Both the position numbers and the translations under genes were made by a program. Positions 17,106 through 24,518 of a DNA stretch of 64,000 nt are shown here, one piece after another; within the stretch, counting starts at the first letter, position 1; each line of letters starts with the position of its first letter. The notes below the pieces were generated by a model. The model was not told the origin of the DNA. It saw only the letters and a list, made by a program, of their open reading frames with translations, and ran no database searches. Source of the DNA: Kitasatospora aureofaciens (lineage in GTDB: Bacteria; Actinomycetota; Actinomycetes; Streptomycetales; Streptomycetaceae); contig NZ_JAHTKP010000032.1 of NCBI RefSeq assembly GCF_019192735.1, positions 1-64,000 on the forward strand. Reading direction: 5' to 3'.

Positions 17106-17151
17106 GCCTGAAAAGCGGAAGGTCACCGGTTCGACCCTGGCCCTGGCCACA
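17106..17151 (+). repeat. att core 2
   Basis: 46-bp copy of the tRNA-Phe 3' half with two substitutions against the tRNA; preceded by TCGACTGCCCGGCTTG (shared with core 3) instead of the tRNA 5' half, so it is not a tRNA gene. Confidence 0.92.
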
Positions 17152-17269
17152 TCGCCTGACCAGGCACGATGCCCTCGAAGCAGTTCGCTTCGGGGGCATT
17201 TTCGTGCCGTTTGACGCCAACGGCACAGCGGACGGTCGTTGCTCTGCTCCGGCCCGCCTTCACCAGCGG

Positions 17270-17674
17270 CTAGGCAAAGACCTCGATGGTGCACTTGGCC
17301 GCACCGCTGCGCTGGATTCGGGCATCGCTGGTGACGAGCGGCACGCCGAGGGTCTCGGCGAGCGCCACATACTGGGCGTCATATGCACTGATGTTGTGGT
17401 GCAGTTCTCGCACCCGCTGCCAGAGGATCAGCGTCTCGTGTCGTGTGATGGCGAGTGCCTGGTAGTCGGCTATGGCCTTCACCGCTTCCTTCTCCGCGAG
17501 CTTGCCGCCCCGCACCATGCCGAAGAGAGCCGACACGAGTTCGTAGTCGAGCAGGCCAGGGGCGGCAAGCGCATCCACCCCGCGGAGTCGGTCGCGGACG
17601 GCGTGGCCGGCGGGGCCGTGGTCGGTGAGCACCCGCACCAGCGCAGAGCAGTCAATGACAACGCTTGAATTCAC
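17270..17674 (-). CDS. vapC: PIN-domain toxin VapC
   Basis: 134 aa. PIN fold with the acidic metal-binding quartet Asp8, Glu45, Asp99 and Asp117 in the right contexts (VVIDCSAL, LLDYELVSAL, SAYDAQYVALA, LVTSDARI). VapC toxins are RNases that cut tRNA or rRNA when freed from VapB. The GTG start overlaps the vapB stop by 4 bp, so antitoxin and toxin are coupled. All active-site residues are intact. Confidence 0.92.
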   Translation of the reverse strand: MNSSVVIDCSALVRVLTDHGPAGHAVRDRLRGVDALAAPGLLDYELVSALFGMVRGGKLAEKEAVKAIADYQALAITRHETLILWQRVRELHHNISAYDAQYVALAETLGVPLVTSDARIQRSGAAKCTIEVFA

Positions 17675-17901
17675 CGACGCTCCCGCCCGTCATCGATCGC
17701 GGCGAGGATGTCAGAGGTACTGACGTCGGTACGGGTCTCCCGGTCAAGGCGGGCCATCATCTCGGCCAACGTCGGCGTGGCCGCCTCGCGGGTGACGAGG
17801 TCGAGCAGGTACGCCTGGAGACTCTTCCCTGCCTTGGCCGCCTTGAGCTTGAGGGTTTCGAGAATCGGGTCCGGGACTTCACGAATCGTGATCGCAGTCA
17901 T
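17671..17901 (-). CDS. vapB: Antitoxin VapB (FitA-like ribbon-helix-helix)
   Basis: 76 aa. N-terminal ribbon ITIREVPDPILETLKLKAAKAGKSL is the FitA/VapB type ribbon-helix-helix DNA-binding domain, followed by a linker and an acidic C-terminus that would block VapC. First gene of the pair; it would autoregulate with VapC at the promoter above 17901. Confidence 0.9.
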   Translation of the reverse strand: MTAITIREVPDPILETLKLKAAKAGKSLQAYLLDLVTREAATPTLAEMMARLDRETRTDVSTSDILAAIDDGRERR

Positions 17902-18019
17902 GCAGGCATTTTAGCTGCAACGCTTGCGAAATGCCTGCACTTGATATTCCAGCCGCTTGGTCACGGCCCAGGGGCCACCGGTGTCCCTCGGCGAGCCCCA
18001 CACGCGGGCAGGACGGGCG

Positions 18020-18766
18020 TCAGCCCCGCAGGGCCCGGTCGTCGAGCCGGCGCAGCAGGCCGGGCAGGTGCCGGCGCTGGTCGCGGAGCGCGGCCACTCA
18101 CTGCCGGAACTGAGGGCCGCGTCCGACATGGTCACAGGCGGCACGGAGCTCGACCAGGAGGGCCACGGCGACGTCGTAGCGGGCCACCTGCTTACACGCG
18201 ACGTGGTTCTCGACCTCGCGCCAGATCGCTTCCTCGTCAGTAGCCAGAGCGGTCGGCTTCGTCGCCCGCGCCTCGACACGAACCCGCTCACCGCGCTGCC
18301 GACGTTCCGTGACTCGCGCATGCGCTGCGTCCAGCAGTTCCGCGGCGGAGCGCTGCCCCGGCACCGTCACGGCAGACGGTTCGCCGCGCAGCCGGCGCAG
18401 CAGTTCGGCTCCCAGCTGAGGCTCACCACCCAGCGCGAGGCGCAATAGGAGGTCATCCTTCTCCGTCTCGGGAAGTGCGGCGATCAGCGGCGCCAGTTCC
18501 TTCTTCCCGGGCCGTTTCCGAGGTGCGGGGGCGGGCGGGCTGGCCTGAGCGGCGACCGCCAACAGGTCGGCGTCGACACGCAGGAAGTCCGCGAGCGCCC
18601 GCTGCGGTGCGGTGAGCCGATCGAGCCCGGCCGGGACCGGGGGCTCGACCGCCGCCCGGTACTCCTCCTCGTCGTCCTCCTGCAGCGCCCAGGCGCCGAT
18701 GGCGGACAGCCACGCGAGGTACAGGGCGCGGCGATCCCCGGCGGCCAGCTCGGCCCGCACCCCGGG
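18020..18766 (-). pseudogene. Truncated copy of the 377-aa island protein
   Basis: About 230 codons closely matching the C-terminal two thirds of the intact protein at 20083-21216 (shared blocks include RALYLAWLSAIGAWAL and RKRPGKKELAPLIAALP). The first ~150 residues are gone: homology stops at GVRAELA, where a Uma2 gene tail begins. A second lesion, CGA to TGA at 18098-18100, stops the frame about 23 codons early. Confidence 0.88.
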
Positions 18767-18811
18767 CCGTTCGACTTCGAGCTGATCACGACCGGCCTGC
18801 TCCCCTACTGA
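18767..18811 (+). pseudogene. 3' remnant of a Uma2 endonuclease gene
   Basis: Reads PFDFELITTGLLPY-stop, matching the end of the intact Uma2 protein at 23369 (PFDFELGTADLLPY-stop). It abuts the broken 377-aa gene exactly, marking a recombination join. Confidence 0.75.
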
Positions 18812-18947
18812 GCACAGCCGGCACATGCGAAGCTCCGCCGGTTGACGCCAACGCCGACGCCAACCGGCGTGGACGACGGCACCCGAAGCCGCACTTCCAC
18901 GAACAGCAGAGCCCACCCGAACCGGGGTATCTCGACTGCCCGGCTTG

Positions 18948-18993
18948 GCCTGAAAAGCGGAAGGTCGCCGGTTCGACCCCGGCCCTGGCCACA
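18948..18993 (+). repeat. att core 3
   Basis: 46-bp copy identical to the tRNA-Phe 3' half; same upstream flank as core 2 (TCGACTGCCCGGCTTG). Confidence 0.93.
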
Positions 18994-19170
18994 TCGCCTG
19001 ACCAGGCACGATGCCCTCGAAGCAGATCGCTTCGGGGGCATTTTTGCGTTGTTTGACGCCAACGACACAGCGGACGGTCACCGCCGTCCTGGGGTCAGCG
19101 GTGAGTACGCGACGTACTTGACGTACTTAATGGCGCGCGCCACCCTGGTTCTCGGACGAGGAGGCTCCCC

Positions 19171-19587
19171 ATGACAGCAGTCCACTACGAGAGCTACACC
19201 GAAGCCCGAGCACACCTGAAGGATCTACTGGACGCAGCCGGGCAGGGCCGGGTCGCGACCGTTCGCCGAGACGCCGGCTGTGCGGCCGTGGTCGACGCGG
19301 GGCGGCTGCGCCACGCCCTCACACTGCTGTGCCCGTCCAAGGCCCAGATGGTCGCCGAGGGCGGCGGCTGGTCGGTGTTCTTCCCTGGCCTCCCGGTCGC
19401 CGCGGACGGCGGCACGTTCGATGAGGCCATCGACGAGATGATCGACGCGCTCCGCGAGTATGCGGAGGACTGGCAGGACCGACTCCTGAGCGCTCCGAAC
19501 CACCGTGACAACTGGGGCCTGGTCCAGCTGATCGGTCTCAGCGACGACGCGCAGCTCCGCGACTGGCTGCTCGGAGTCGCGAAGTGA
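19171..19587 (+). CDS. Antitoxin, Phd/HicB-like
   Basis: 138 aa. The N-terminal 60 residues (YTEARAHLKDLLDAA, then RVATVRRD) look like a Phd/YefM antitoxin; the middle (WSVFFPGLPVAADGGTFDEAIDEMIDALREYAEDW) resembles a HicB partial RNase-H fold. Such two-part antitoxins are common in Streptomyces next to the protein encoded downstream. Ribosome site GAGGAGG; the stop overlaps the next start (GTGA), so the pair is coupled. Confidence 0.78.
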   Translation: MTAVHYESYTEARAHLKDLLDAAGQGRVATVRRDAGCAAVVDAGRLRHALTLLCPSKAQMVAEGGGWSVFFPGLPVAADGGTFDEAIDEMIDALREYAEDWQDRLLSAPNHRDNWGLVQLIGLSDDAQLRDWLLGVAK

Positions 19588-20009
19588 CCTGGCCTCAGCC
19601 GACACGCGAACGACACGAGCAGTTCTGCAAGGTTGAAGGCTGGGATCGCGTACGTGACGCGCGCGGTCGCACCGGCACCCACCACATCACCTATGAGTTC
19701 GGGCTCCCCGATGGGCGGATCCTGCGTACTCGGGTGTCACATCCGGTCGACCGCACCGCGTACGGCGCGAGCATGTGGGCGCACATCCTCCGCGATCAGC
19801 TGGACGTGACGGAGGATGTCTTCTGGCCGTGCGTCCTGGACGGCACGCTTCCCGATCGAGGCGCGCCCGGGCCACCACGCGAGGCGCTTCCCGTAGATCT
19901 GGTCCACATGCTGATCAACCGCGTCGGACTCACCGAGGACCAGGTCGCCGAGCTGGACAAGGCCCAGGCGATCGCGCGACTCCAGCAGTTCTGGACCGAG
20001 GGCTACTGA
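19584..20009 (+). CDS. Putative toxin ('cytotoxic translational repressor' family)
   Basis: 141 aa. Matches the actinobacterial family annotated as cytotoxic translational repressor of toxin-antitoxin stability systems: RERHEQFCKVEGWDRVRDARGRTGTHHITYE, then SMWAHILRDQLDVTEDVFW and the end LQQFWTEGY. The mechanism is not established for this family; toxicity is inferred from its fixed partnership with Phd-like antitoxins. Coupled to the antitoxin by a 4-bp overlap. A scrap of a paralogue lies in unit A. Confidence 0.75.
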   Translation: MTWPQPTRERHEQFCKVEGWDRVRDARGRTGTHHITYEFGLPDGRILRTRVSHPVDRTAYGASMWAHILRDQLDVTEDVFWPCVLDGTLPDRGAPGPPREALPVDLVHMLINRVGLTEDQVAELDKAQAIARLQQFWTEGY

Positions 20010-20082
20010 CTCAGGTTGCTGGATCGCCGCGTGGGGCCGCTGGTGTCTCTCGGCGAGCCTCCGCAAACGGGACGGACAGGTG

Positions 20083-21216
20083 TCAGCCCCGCAAGGCCCG
20101 GTCGTCGAGCCGGCGCAGCAGGCCGGGCAGGTGCCAGCGCTGGTCGCGAAGGGCGGCCAGTCGCTGCCGGAACTGAGGGCCGCGTCCGACATGGTCACAG
20201 GCGTCACGGAGCTCGACCAGGAGGGCCACGGCGACGTCGTAGCGGGCCACCTGCTTACACGCGACGTGGTTCTCGACCTCGCGCCAGATCGCTTCCTCGT
20301 CGGCAGCCAGGGTGGACAGCTTCGCCGCCCGAGCCTCCACACGAACCCGCTCACCGCGCTGCCGACGCTCAGCGACTCGCGCGTGCGCGGCATCCAGCAG
20401 TTCTGCGGCTGAGCGCTGCCCCGGCACGGTCGCGACAGACGGCTCGCCACGCAGCCGGCGCACGAGTTCGGCTCCCAGCTGAGGCTCACCACCCAGCGCG
20501 AGGCGCAGCAGGAGGTCATCCTTCTCCGTCTCGGGAAGTGCGGCGATCAGCGGCGCCAGTTCCTTCTTCCCGGGCCGTTTCCGAGGTGCGGGGGCGGGCG
20601 GGCTGGCCTGAGCGGCGACCGCCAACAGGTCGGCGTCGACACGCAGGAAGTCCGCGAGCGCTCGCTGCGGTGCGGTGAGCCGATCGAGCCCGGCCGGGAC
20701 CGGGGGCTCGACCGCTTCCTGGTAAGCCTCCTCGTCATCGTCCTGCAGCGCCCAAGCGCCGATGGCGGACAGCCACGCGAGGTACAGGGCGCGGTGATCC
20801 CCGGAAGCCAGCTCGGCCCGTACCCCGGCGATGGCACCCAGTGAGTCCTCGGCACCCTCGTCCCAGTCCCCGCTCTCGTCCTCGCTGCGCAGGTCCAGGA
20901 TGAGGTGGGTCTTGGTGGTCCACGCCTCGACGCATTCGTCGAAGCAGTACGGCTCCACCGCCTGCAGCGGGAGCTGCCCCTTGGGCAGGCGCAGGATCAC
21001 CTGATGGGTGCCCCAGTTGGTCAGGTAGAGGTGGGCGTCGTAGTACTGCTCCATCATCCGCCGAGGGTCGCCGCGGAAGTTGCCCCACTGATATTCATTG
21101 GTGAAGCTGGTCGCGGTGATCCGGGCCCGGGTGGACAGCGACCGCAGCTGCTCCTGCTCGTCGCTGGTCAGCGGTCGGTCGATCGCCAGGAACTCGTAGT
21201 ACTGGTACTCGCTCAT
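20083..21216 (-). CDS. Unrecognised 377-aa protein of actinobacteria
   Basis: Starts MSEYQYYEFLAIDRPLT and has a folded N-terminal half with TSFTNEYQWGNFRGDP, AHLYLTNWGTHQVILRLPKG and acidic stretches, then a helical part and a linker RKRPGKKELAPLIAALPETEKDDLLLRLALGG leading to Arg/Ala-rich helices with a single Cys-containing block VENHVACKQVARYD. No catalytic motif recognised. Similar proteins are familiar in Streptomyces genomes but I know no function. A truncated paralogue sits in unit B, so this gene is recurrent island cargo. It is divergent from the pRiA4b gene, 73 bp apart. Confidence 0.8.
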   Translation of the reverse strand: MSEYQYYEFLAIDRPLTSDEQEQLRSLSTRARITATSFTNEYQWGNFRGDPRRMMEQYYDAHLYLTNWGTHQVILRLPKGQLPLQAVEPYCFDECVEAWTTKTHLILDLRSEDESGDWDEGAEDSLGAIAGVRAELASGDHRALYLAWLSAIGAWALQDDDEEAYQEAVEPPVPAGLDRLTAPQRALADFLRVDADLLAVAAQASPPAPAPRKRPGKKELAPLIAALPETEKDDLLLRLALGGEPQLGAELVRRLRGEPSVATVPGQRSAAELLDAAHARVAERRQRGERVRVEARAAKLSTLAADEEAIWREVENHVACKQVARYDVAVALLVELRDACDHVGRGPQFRQRLAALRDQRWHLPGLLRRLDDRALRG

Positions 21217-21289
21217 CGCTGCGACCCTAGCGGGAATGCCGGTCCTCGATGATGGAATCCGTCAGGCCCAGAGCAGACAGGAAGCGGCG

Positions 21290-22531
21290 ATGGAACCCGA
21301 GCAGCCACGCACCGTCGAGCAGGTCCGAGGTCTCGTCAGCTGGATCGGCGCGGGACGCAAGCTCACCCAGACGGGCAAGGTCACCCTCGCAGACGCGCGG
21401 GCCCTGGTCGCTCTTCTGGAGACCGGCGACACCATCGACCCGGCCATCGGTGACAGGACCTTCAAGACCAAGTCCAGCCAGGAGCTGTACCACCTGAACC
21501 TGCTGGCGGAATGGGCCAAAGCGGCCCGGCTGCTGCGGGTCACCGGCGGCCGCCTGGTGCCCGTCAAGAAGAACGCGCGCGTACTGGAGGACCCCGAGCG
21601 CATCCTCGACGCGTTGTTCGAGGCCCTGCCGCGCATCGGCGAGGCGGTACTCCCCTCCGGGTGGCTCGGCTCGATGCTCTCGGAGGAGTACCCCGCCGGG
21701 CTGCGGGCGGTGCTGACGAGCCTCTACGCCACGGACCTCCCGGTGCCGGAGCAGAAGCTGCGGGCTGCGGTGTGGGAGGCGCTGTCCGGGTTCTTCGTCC
21801 TCGACGACCTTCCCGAGGACCGCCTTCGCCTCCTGCGTCAGAGCAACGACCGCGACGTGGACCGCCTCCTCGCCACGCTCAAGGGCCTCGGAGCCGCCCA
21901 GCAGACCGGCAAGTCCGTCACTCTCACCTCGGACGGCCGTCAAACCCTGGCCCGGCTACGCGGGGAGCCACGCCCTGGCGACCCGGTCTACCAGCTCCGC
22001 ATCCAACTCGCCGATGTGGATCAGCCTGCGGTGTGGCGCCGCGTCCAGGTGCCGGCCGGTATCCGCCTCGACAACCTGCACCGGGTCGTCCAGGCGGCGA
22101 TGGGCTGGCAGAACTGCCACCTGCACGCGTTCAGCGCGAACGGCGTCGACTACGGGCGCCGCTCGTCCGAGCTCGACTTCGTCGACGAGACCACCGCCGC
22201 CCTGGCCACTGTCGCCAAGGAGGGGGCACACCTCGATTACACCTACGATTTTGGCGACTCGTGGGATCACCGCATCACCGTGGAACACCGGATGGCAGCC
22301 GAGGCGGGCCAGCACTATCCCGCCTGCGTGGACGGAGCGGGAGCCTGCCCACCCGAGGACTGCGGCGGCCCGGGCGGGTACGAAGAACTCAAGCAGACCC
22401 TCCGCGACCCCGCCCACCCGGAGCACGAGGACCTGCTGCGCTGGCTCGGTCTCGAGTCAGCAGCCGACTTCGACCCGGCCCACTTCGACCTGCGCGAGAC
22501 CAACCGGCAACTGCGCGCACTCGACTGGTGA
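21290..22531 (+). CDS. Plasmid pRiA4b ORF-3 family protein
   Basis: 413 aa. The C-terminal ~170 residues match PF07929: YQLRIQLADVDQPAVWRRVQVPAG, HLHAFSANGVDYG, YTYDFGDSWDHRITVE, CVDGAGACPPEDCGGPGGYEEL, the last with conserved cysteines. The domain occurs on plasmids and as a passenger of IS1096-like elements; its function is unknown. The N-terminal ~230 residues are helical with no match. ATG 21290 has AGGAAG 5 nt upstream; the frame is open to 21236. Consistent with mobile cargo. Confidence 0.85.
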   Translation: MEPEQPRTVEQVRGLVSWIGAGRKLTQTGKVTLADARALVALLETGDTIDPAIGDRTFKTKSSQELYHLNLLAEWAKAARLLRVTGGRLVPVKKNARVLEDPERILDALFEALPRIGEAVLPSGWLGSMLSEEYPAGLRAVLTSLYATDLPVPEQKLRAAVWEALSGFFVLDDLPEDRLRLLRQSNDRDVDRLLATLKGLGAAQQTGKSVTLTSDGRQTLARLRGEPRPGDPVYQLRIQLADVDQPAVWRRVQVPAGIRLDNLHRVVQAAMGWQNCHLHAFSANGVDYGRRSSELDFVDETTAALATVAKEGAHLDYTYDFGDSWDHRITVEHRMAAEAGQHYPACVDGAGACPPEDCGGPGGYEELKQTLRDPAHPEHEDLLRWLGLESAADFDPAHFDLRETNRQLRALDW

Positions 22532-22661
22532 GCAGGGCCCGATCCCGGCACTCCGGTTGACGCCAACGCTGCCGCCAACCGCCGTGCACGATGACGTCCG
22601 CAGCCGCACTTCTACGGACGTCAGAACCGCTCAAAACAGGGCGTATCGATGCCCCGGCTTG

Positions 22662-22707
22662 GCCTGAAAAGCGGAAGGTCGCCGGTTCGACCCCGGCCCT
22701 GGCCACA
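22662..22707 (+). repeat. att core 4 (right end of island)
   Basis: 46-bp copy identical to the tRNA-Phe 3' half. Unlike cores 2 and 3 it is followed by a different sequence with its own strong terminator, so it is the original tRNA 3' end (attR). Confidence 0.93.
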
Positions 22708-22713
22708 GCCGGG

Positions 22714-22746
22714 AAACCCCCGTAGCGCACGCGCTACGGGGGTTTT
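22714..22746 (+). terminator. Ancestral tRNA-Phe terminator
   Basis: Perfect 15-bp stem AAACCCCCGTAGCGC/GCGCTACGGGGGTTT followed by T, directly after att core 4. Before the insertions it would have followed tRNA-Phe. Confidence 0.9.
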
Positions 22747-22823
22747 CGCCGTTCCGGGGCCCTGCGCCGCGACTACGCTGGGTGTCGGACACCGGCGGAT
22801 TCAGTTCGGGAGGCGCGGCGCTT

Positions 22824-23369
22824 ATGACCCCGGAACACTTCGAACTCCTGGAAGAGGCCCGCAGGAGCCTTCCCAACGGGTTCAAGGTGGAGATCTCCGG
22901 CGACACCATCGTCATGATGGTGAGCCCTTCGGGCATCCACCGGCGCAACCTGCTGGTGGTGCGCCGCCAGTTCGACGCACATACCCCGCCCGGGCTGCTG
23001 CCGAGCGAGAACACCGATCTGATCTCGCCCAACGTCGGCAAGAGCCGCAATCCGGACCTGACGTACCTTCCGGACGACGCGCTGGCCACCACCGACAACC
23101 AGGTGCCGGCCGAGCTGGCCGCGATCGCGGTCGAGCTGGTCTCGCCGTCCAACCCTGAGAACGACTGGGTCGGGAAGGTGCGGGACTACCCGCTCATGGG
23201 CATCCCGCTGTACCTCCTGGTCGATGCCCGGGAGAAGACCGTCACCCTGCTCAGCAGGCCGGACGGCACCCGGTACCACCGGCGCGAGGACATCGCCTTC
23301 GGGGAGATCCTGCACATTCCGGAGCCGTTCGACTTCGAGCTGGGGACCGCCGACCTGTTGCCGTACTGA
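22824..23369 (+). CDS. Uma2-family endonuclease (DUF820)
   Basis: 181 aa. PD-(D/E)xK-like pattern of Uma2 proteins: FKVEISGDTIVMMVSPSG, SRNPDLTYLPDD, AIAVELVSPSNPENDWVGKVRDYPLMGIPLYLLVD. The Asp and Glu-Lys residues of the nuclease core are present. The role of this expanded actinobacterial family is not known. ATG 22824 has GGGAGG 11 nt upstream; TACGCT at 22774-22779 is a likely -10 box, giving a leader of about 38 nt. First gene outside the island. Confidence 0.85.
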   Translation: MTPEHFELLEEARRSLPNGFKVEISGDTIVMMVSPSGIHRRNLLVVRRQFDAHTPPGLLPSENTDLISPNVGKSRNPDLTYLPDDALATTDNQVPAELAAIAVELVSPSNPENDWVGKVRDYPLMGIPLYLLVDAREKTVTLLSRPDGTRYHRREDIAFGEILHIPEPFDFELGTADLLPY

Positions 23370-23378
23370 CTCCGGGCG

Positions 23379-24470
23379 CTACTGGGCGGCCAGGTGGGTC
23401 GCGAGCCAGTCGGCGGTGGTGGGGAGCCAGTCGGGGAGGGCGGTGCCGAGGAGGTGGTTGCCGTGGGGGACGAGGAGGAGGTCCCCTGGGAGGGCGGTGG
23501 CGTTGGTGACGCCGGGGATGGCGTCCTCGCCGCCCTCGACGACGAGGACGGGGGCGGTGATCGCGGGGGCGAGGGTGGTCAGGTCGACGCGGCGGGCGAA
23601 GGCGCGGGCGGCGTCGAGGCCGCCGCAGCGCTGGGCGAGGGTCGCGGTGACGAACGGGACGAGGGCGTCCCAGTCCAGCCGGTAGGGGCCGCTGACCAGG
23701 ACGGCGGCGCGGATGCGCGGCTCGTGGGCGGCGGCCGTGGCGGCGTAGTAGCCACCGAGGCTCAGGCCGATCACGGCGATCCGGTCGAGGTCCAGGCCAC
23801 AGCGGTCCAGGCCACGGCGGCCCCCGCCACCAACCTCCGCCAGGGCGTCGATCGCGCGGCCGACGACGCGGTGGTAGTCCGGTTCCGGGGCGCTGGTGGC
23901 GGCGAGGACGCCCTGGCCGGGTCCGTCGATCGCGAGGACGGCCAGGCCCCGGGCGAGCAGCGCGTCCGCGACCGCGTGTAACTCCTCCTTGCCGGAGTCC
24001 ATCCCCGGCACGACCAGCACCACCGGCCGCGCGTCGCCGGGCCCCCGCCCGTCCTTGGGCCGGCGCAGCCAGCCCGCGAAGCCGTCGCCCTCCACGCGTT
24101 CCGCACCCGGGTCGAGGTGGGCCAGCGAGCGCCGCATGGCCTCGTCCGCCTCGGTGGCGGCGCGGGCCGCGGCCTCGCGGTCGGGGTGCGGGAGCAGCCC
24201 GGCGAGGTGGTACCAGCGGGCTGCCGTCCGGTACGCCTCGCCGGCGGTGACCGTACGGCCCTCGGCGGCGGCGTGCTCGGCGGTCTCGGCGTACCGCTGC
24301 CCGGCGGCGCGGCAGGCAGCCGGCCAGTCGTACGGGGAGGTCAGCGGGGCGGTGACCCGGGTGTAGTCGTACGGGTCGAGGCCGGCGCCGTGGGCGCGGG
24401 GGCGGTTCTCCTCGACGAAGGCGGCGAGGAAGCCGGGGGCGTCGAGGAACGAGAGGTCGACGTCGTGCAT
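23379..24470 (-). CDS. Alpha/beta hydrolase (FrsA / pseudooxynicotine-hydrolase-like)
   Basis: 363 aa. A helical N-terminal cap (~140 residues) precedes an alpha/beta hydrolase core with VVLVVPGMDSGKEE (oxyanion region), IDGPGQG and the nucleophile elbow GLSLGG (Ser237); the catalytic acid lies near EGGEDAIPG and His in VPHGNH. This layout matches esterases of the DUF1100/FrsA and 2,6-dihydroxypseudooxynicotine hydrolase group. Substrate unknown. Converges on Uma2 with a 9-bp gap and lies 48 bp downstream of the dehydrogenase gene, probably one operon. Confidence 0.85.
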   Translation of the reverse strand: MHDVDLSFLDAPGFLAAFVEENRPRAHGAGLDPYDYTRVTAPLTSPYDWPAACRAAGQRYAETAEHAAAEGRTVTAGEAYRTAARWYHLAGLLPHPDREAAARAATEADEAMRRSLAHLDPGAERVEGDGFAGWLRRPKDGRGPGDARPVVLVVPGMDSGKEELHAVADALLARGLAVLAIDGPGQGVLAATSAPEPDYHRVVGRAIDALAEVGGGGRRGLDRCGLDLDRIAVIGLSLGGYYAATAAAHEPRIRAAVLVSGPYRLDWDALVPFVTATLAQRCGGLDAARAFARRVDLTTLAPAITAPVLVVEGGEDAIPGVTNATALPGDLLLVPHGNHLLGTALPDWLPTTADWLATHLAAQ

Positions 24471-24518
24471 CGTGAACCCGCTTTCAGCGATGGTCGGGTG
24501 AGAGCAACGGTCAGGTGG

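Larger units (their letters stand above)
14318..17151. mobile_element. Island unit A (2.8 kb, helicase cargo)
   Basis: DNA between att cores 1 and 2. Starts with the shared left arm (hairpin, then TTGACGCCAACG at 14377), contains a fragment of a toxin gene tail and one large gene. Its right arm lacks the TTGACGCCAACG box present at the right ends of units B and C. No integrase. Confidence 0.85.
17152..18993. mobile_element. Island unit B (1.8 kb, VapBC and gene fragments)
   Basis: DNA between att cores 2 and 3. Layout: shared left arm (TTGACGCCAACG at 17211), vapC and vapB on the minus strand, a broken copy of the 377-aa gene family, the last 14 codons of a Uma2 gene, and a right arm (TTGACGCCAACG at 18842) about 110 bp long that is similar to the right arm of unit C. 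Confidence 0.85.
18994..22707. mobile_element. Island unit C (3.7 kb)
   Basis: DNA between att cores 3 and 4. Left arm with TTGACGCCAACG at 19053, a toxin-antitoxin pair, the intact 377-aa gene, a divergent pRiA4b ORF-3 gene, and a right arm with TTGACGCCAACG at 22557. The most complete of the three units. No integrase or excisionase seen. Confidence 0.85.

Noticed and set aside
17106..17151. Possible additional tRNA-Phe genes at 17.1, 18.9 and 22.7 kb
   Set aside because: Only the 3' half (anticodon to acceptor) is present; the upstream sequence cannot form the D-arm or 5' acceptor strand, so these are att copies.
14316..22661. Integrase, excisionase or replication gene in the island
   Set aside because: All open frames of reasonable coding character were read; none shows tyrosine or serine recombinase motifs, Xis-like or Rep features.
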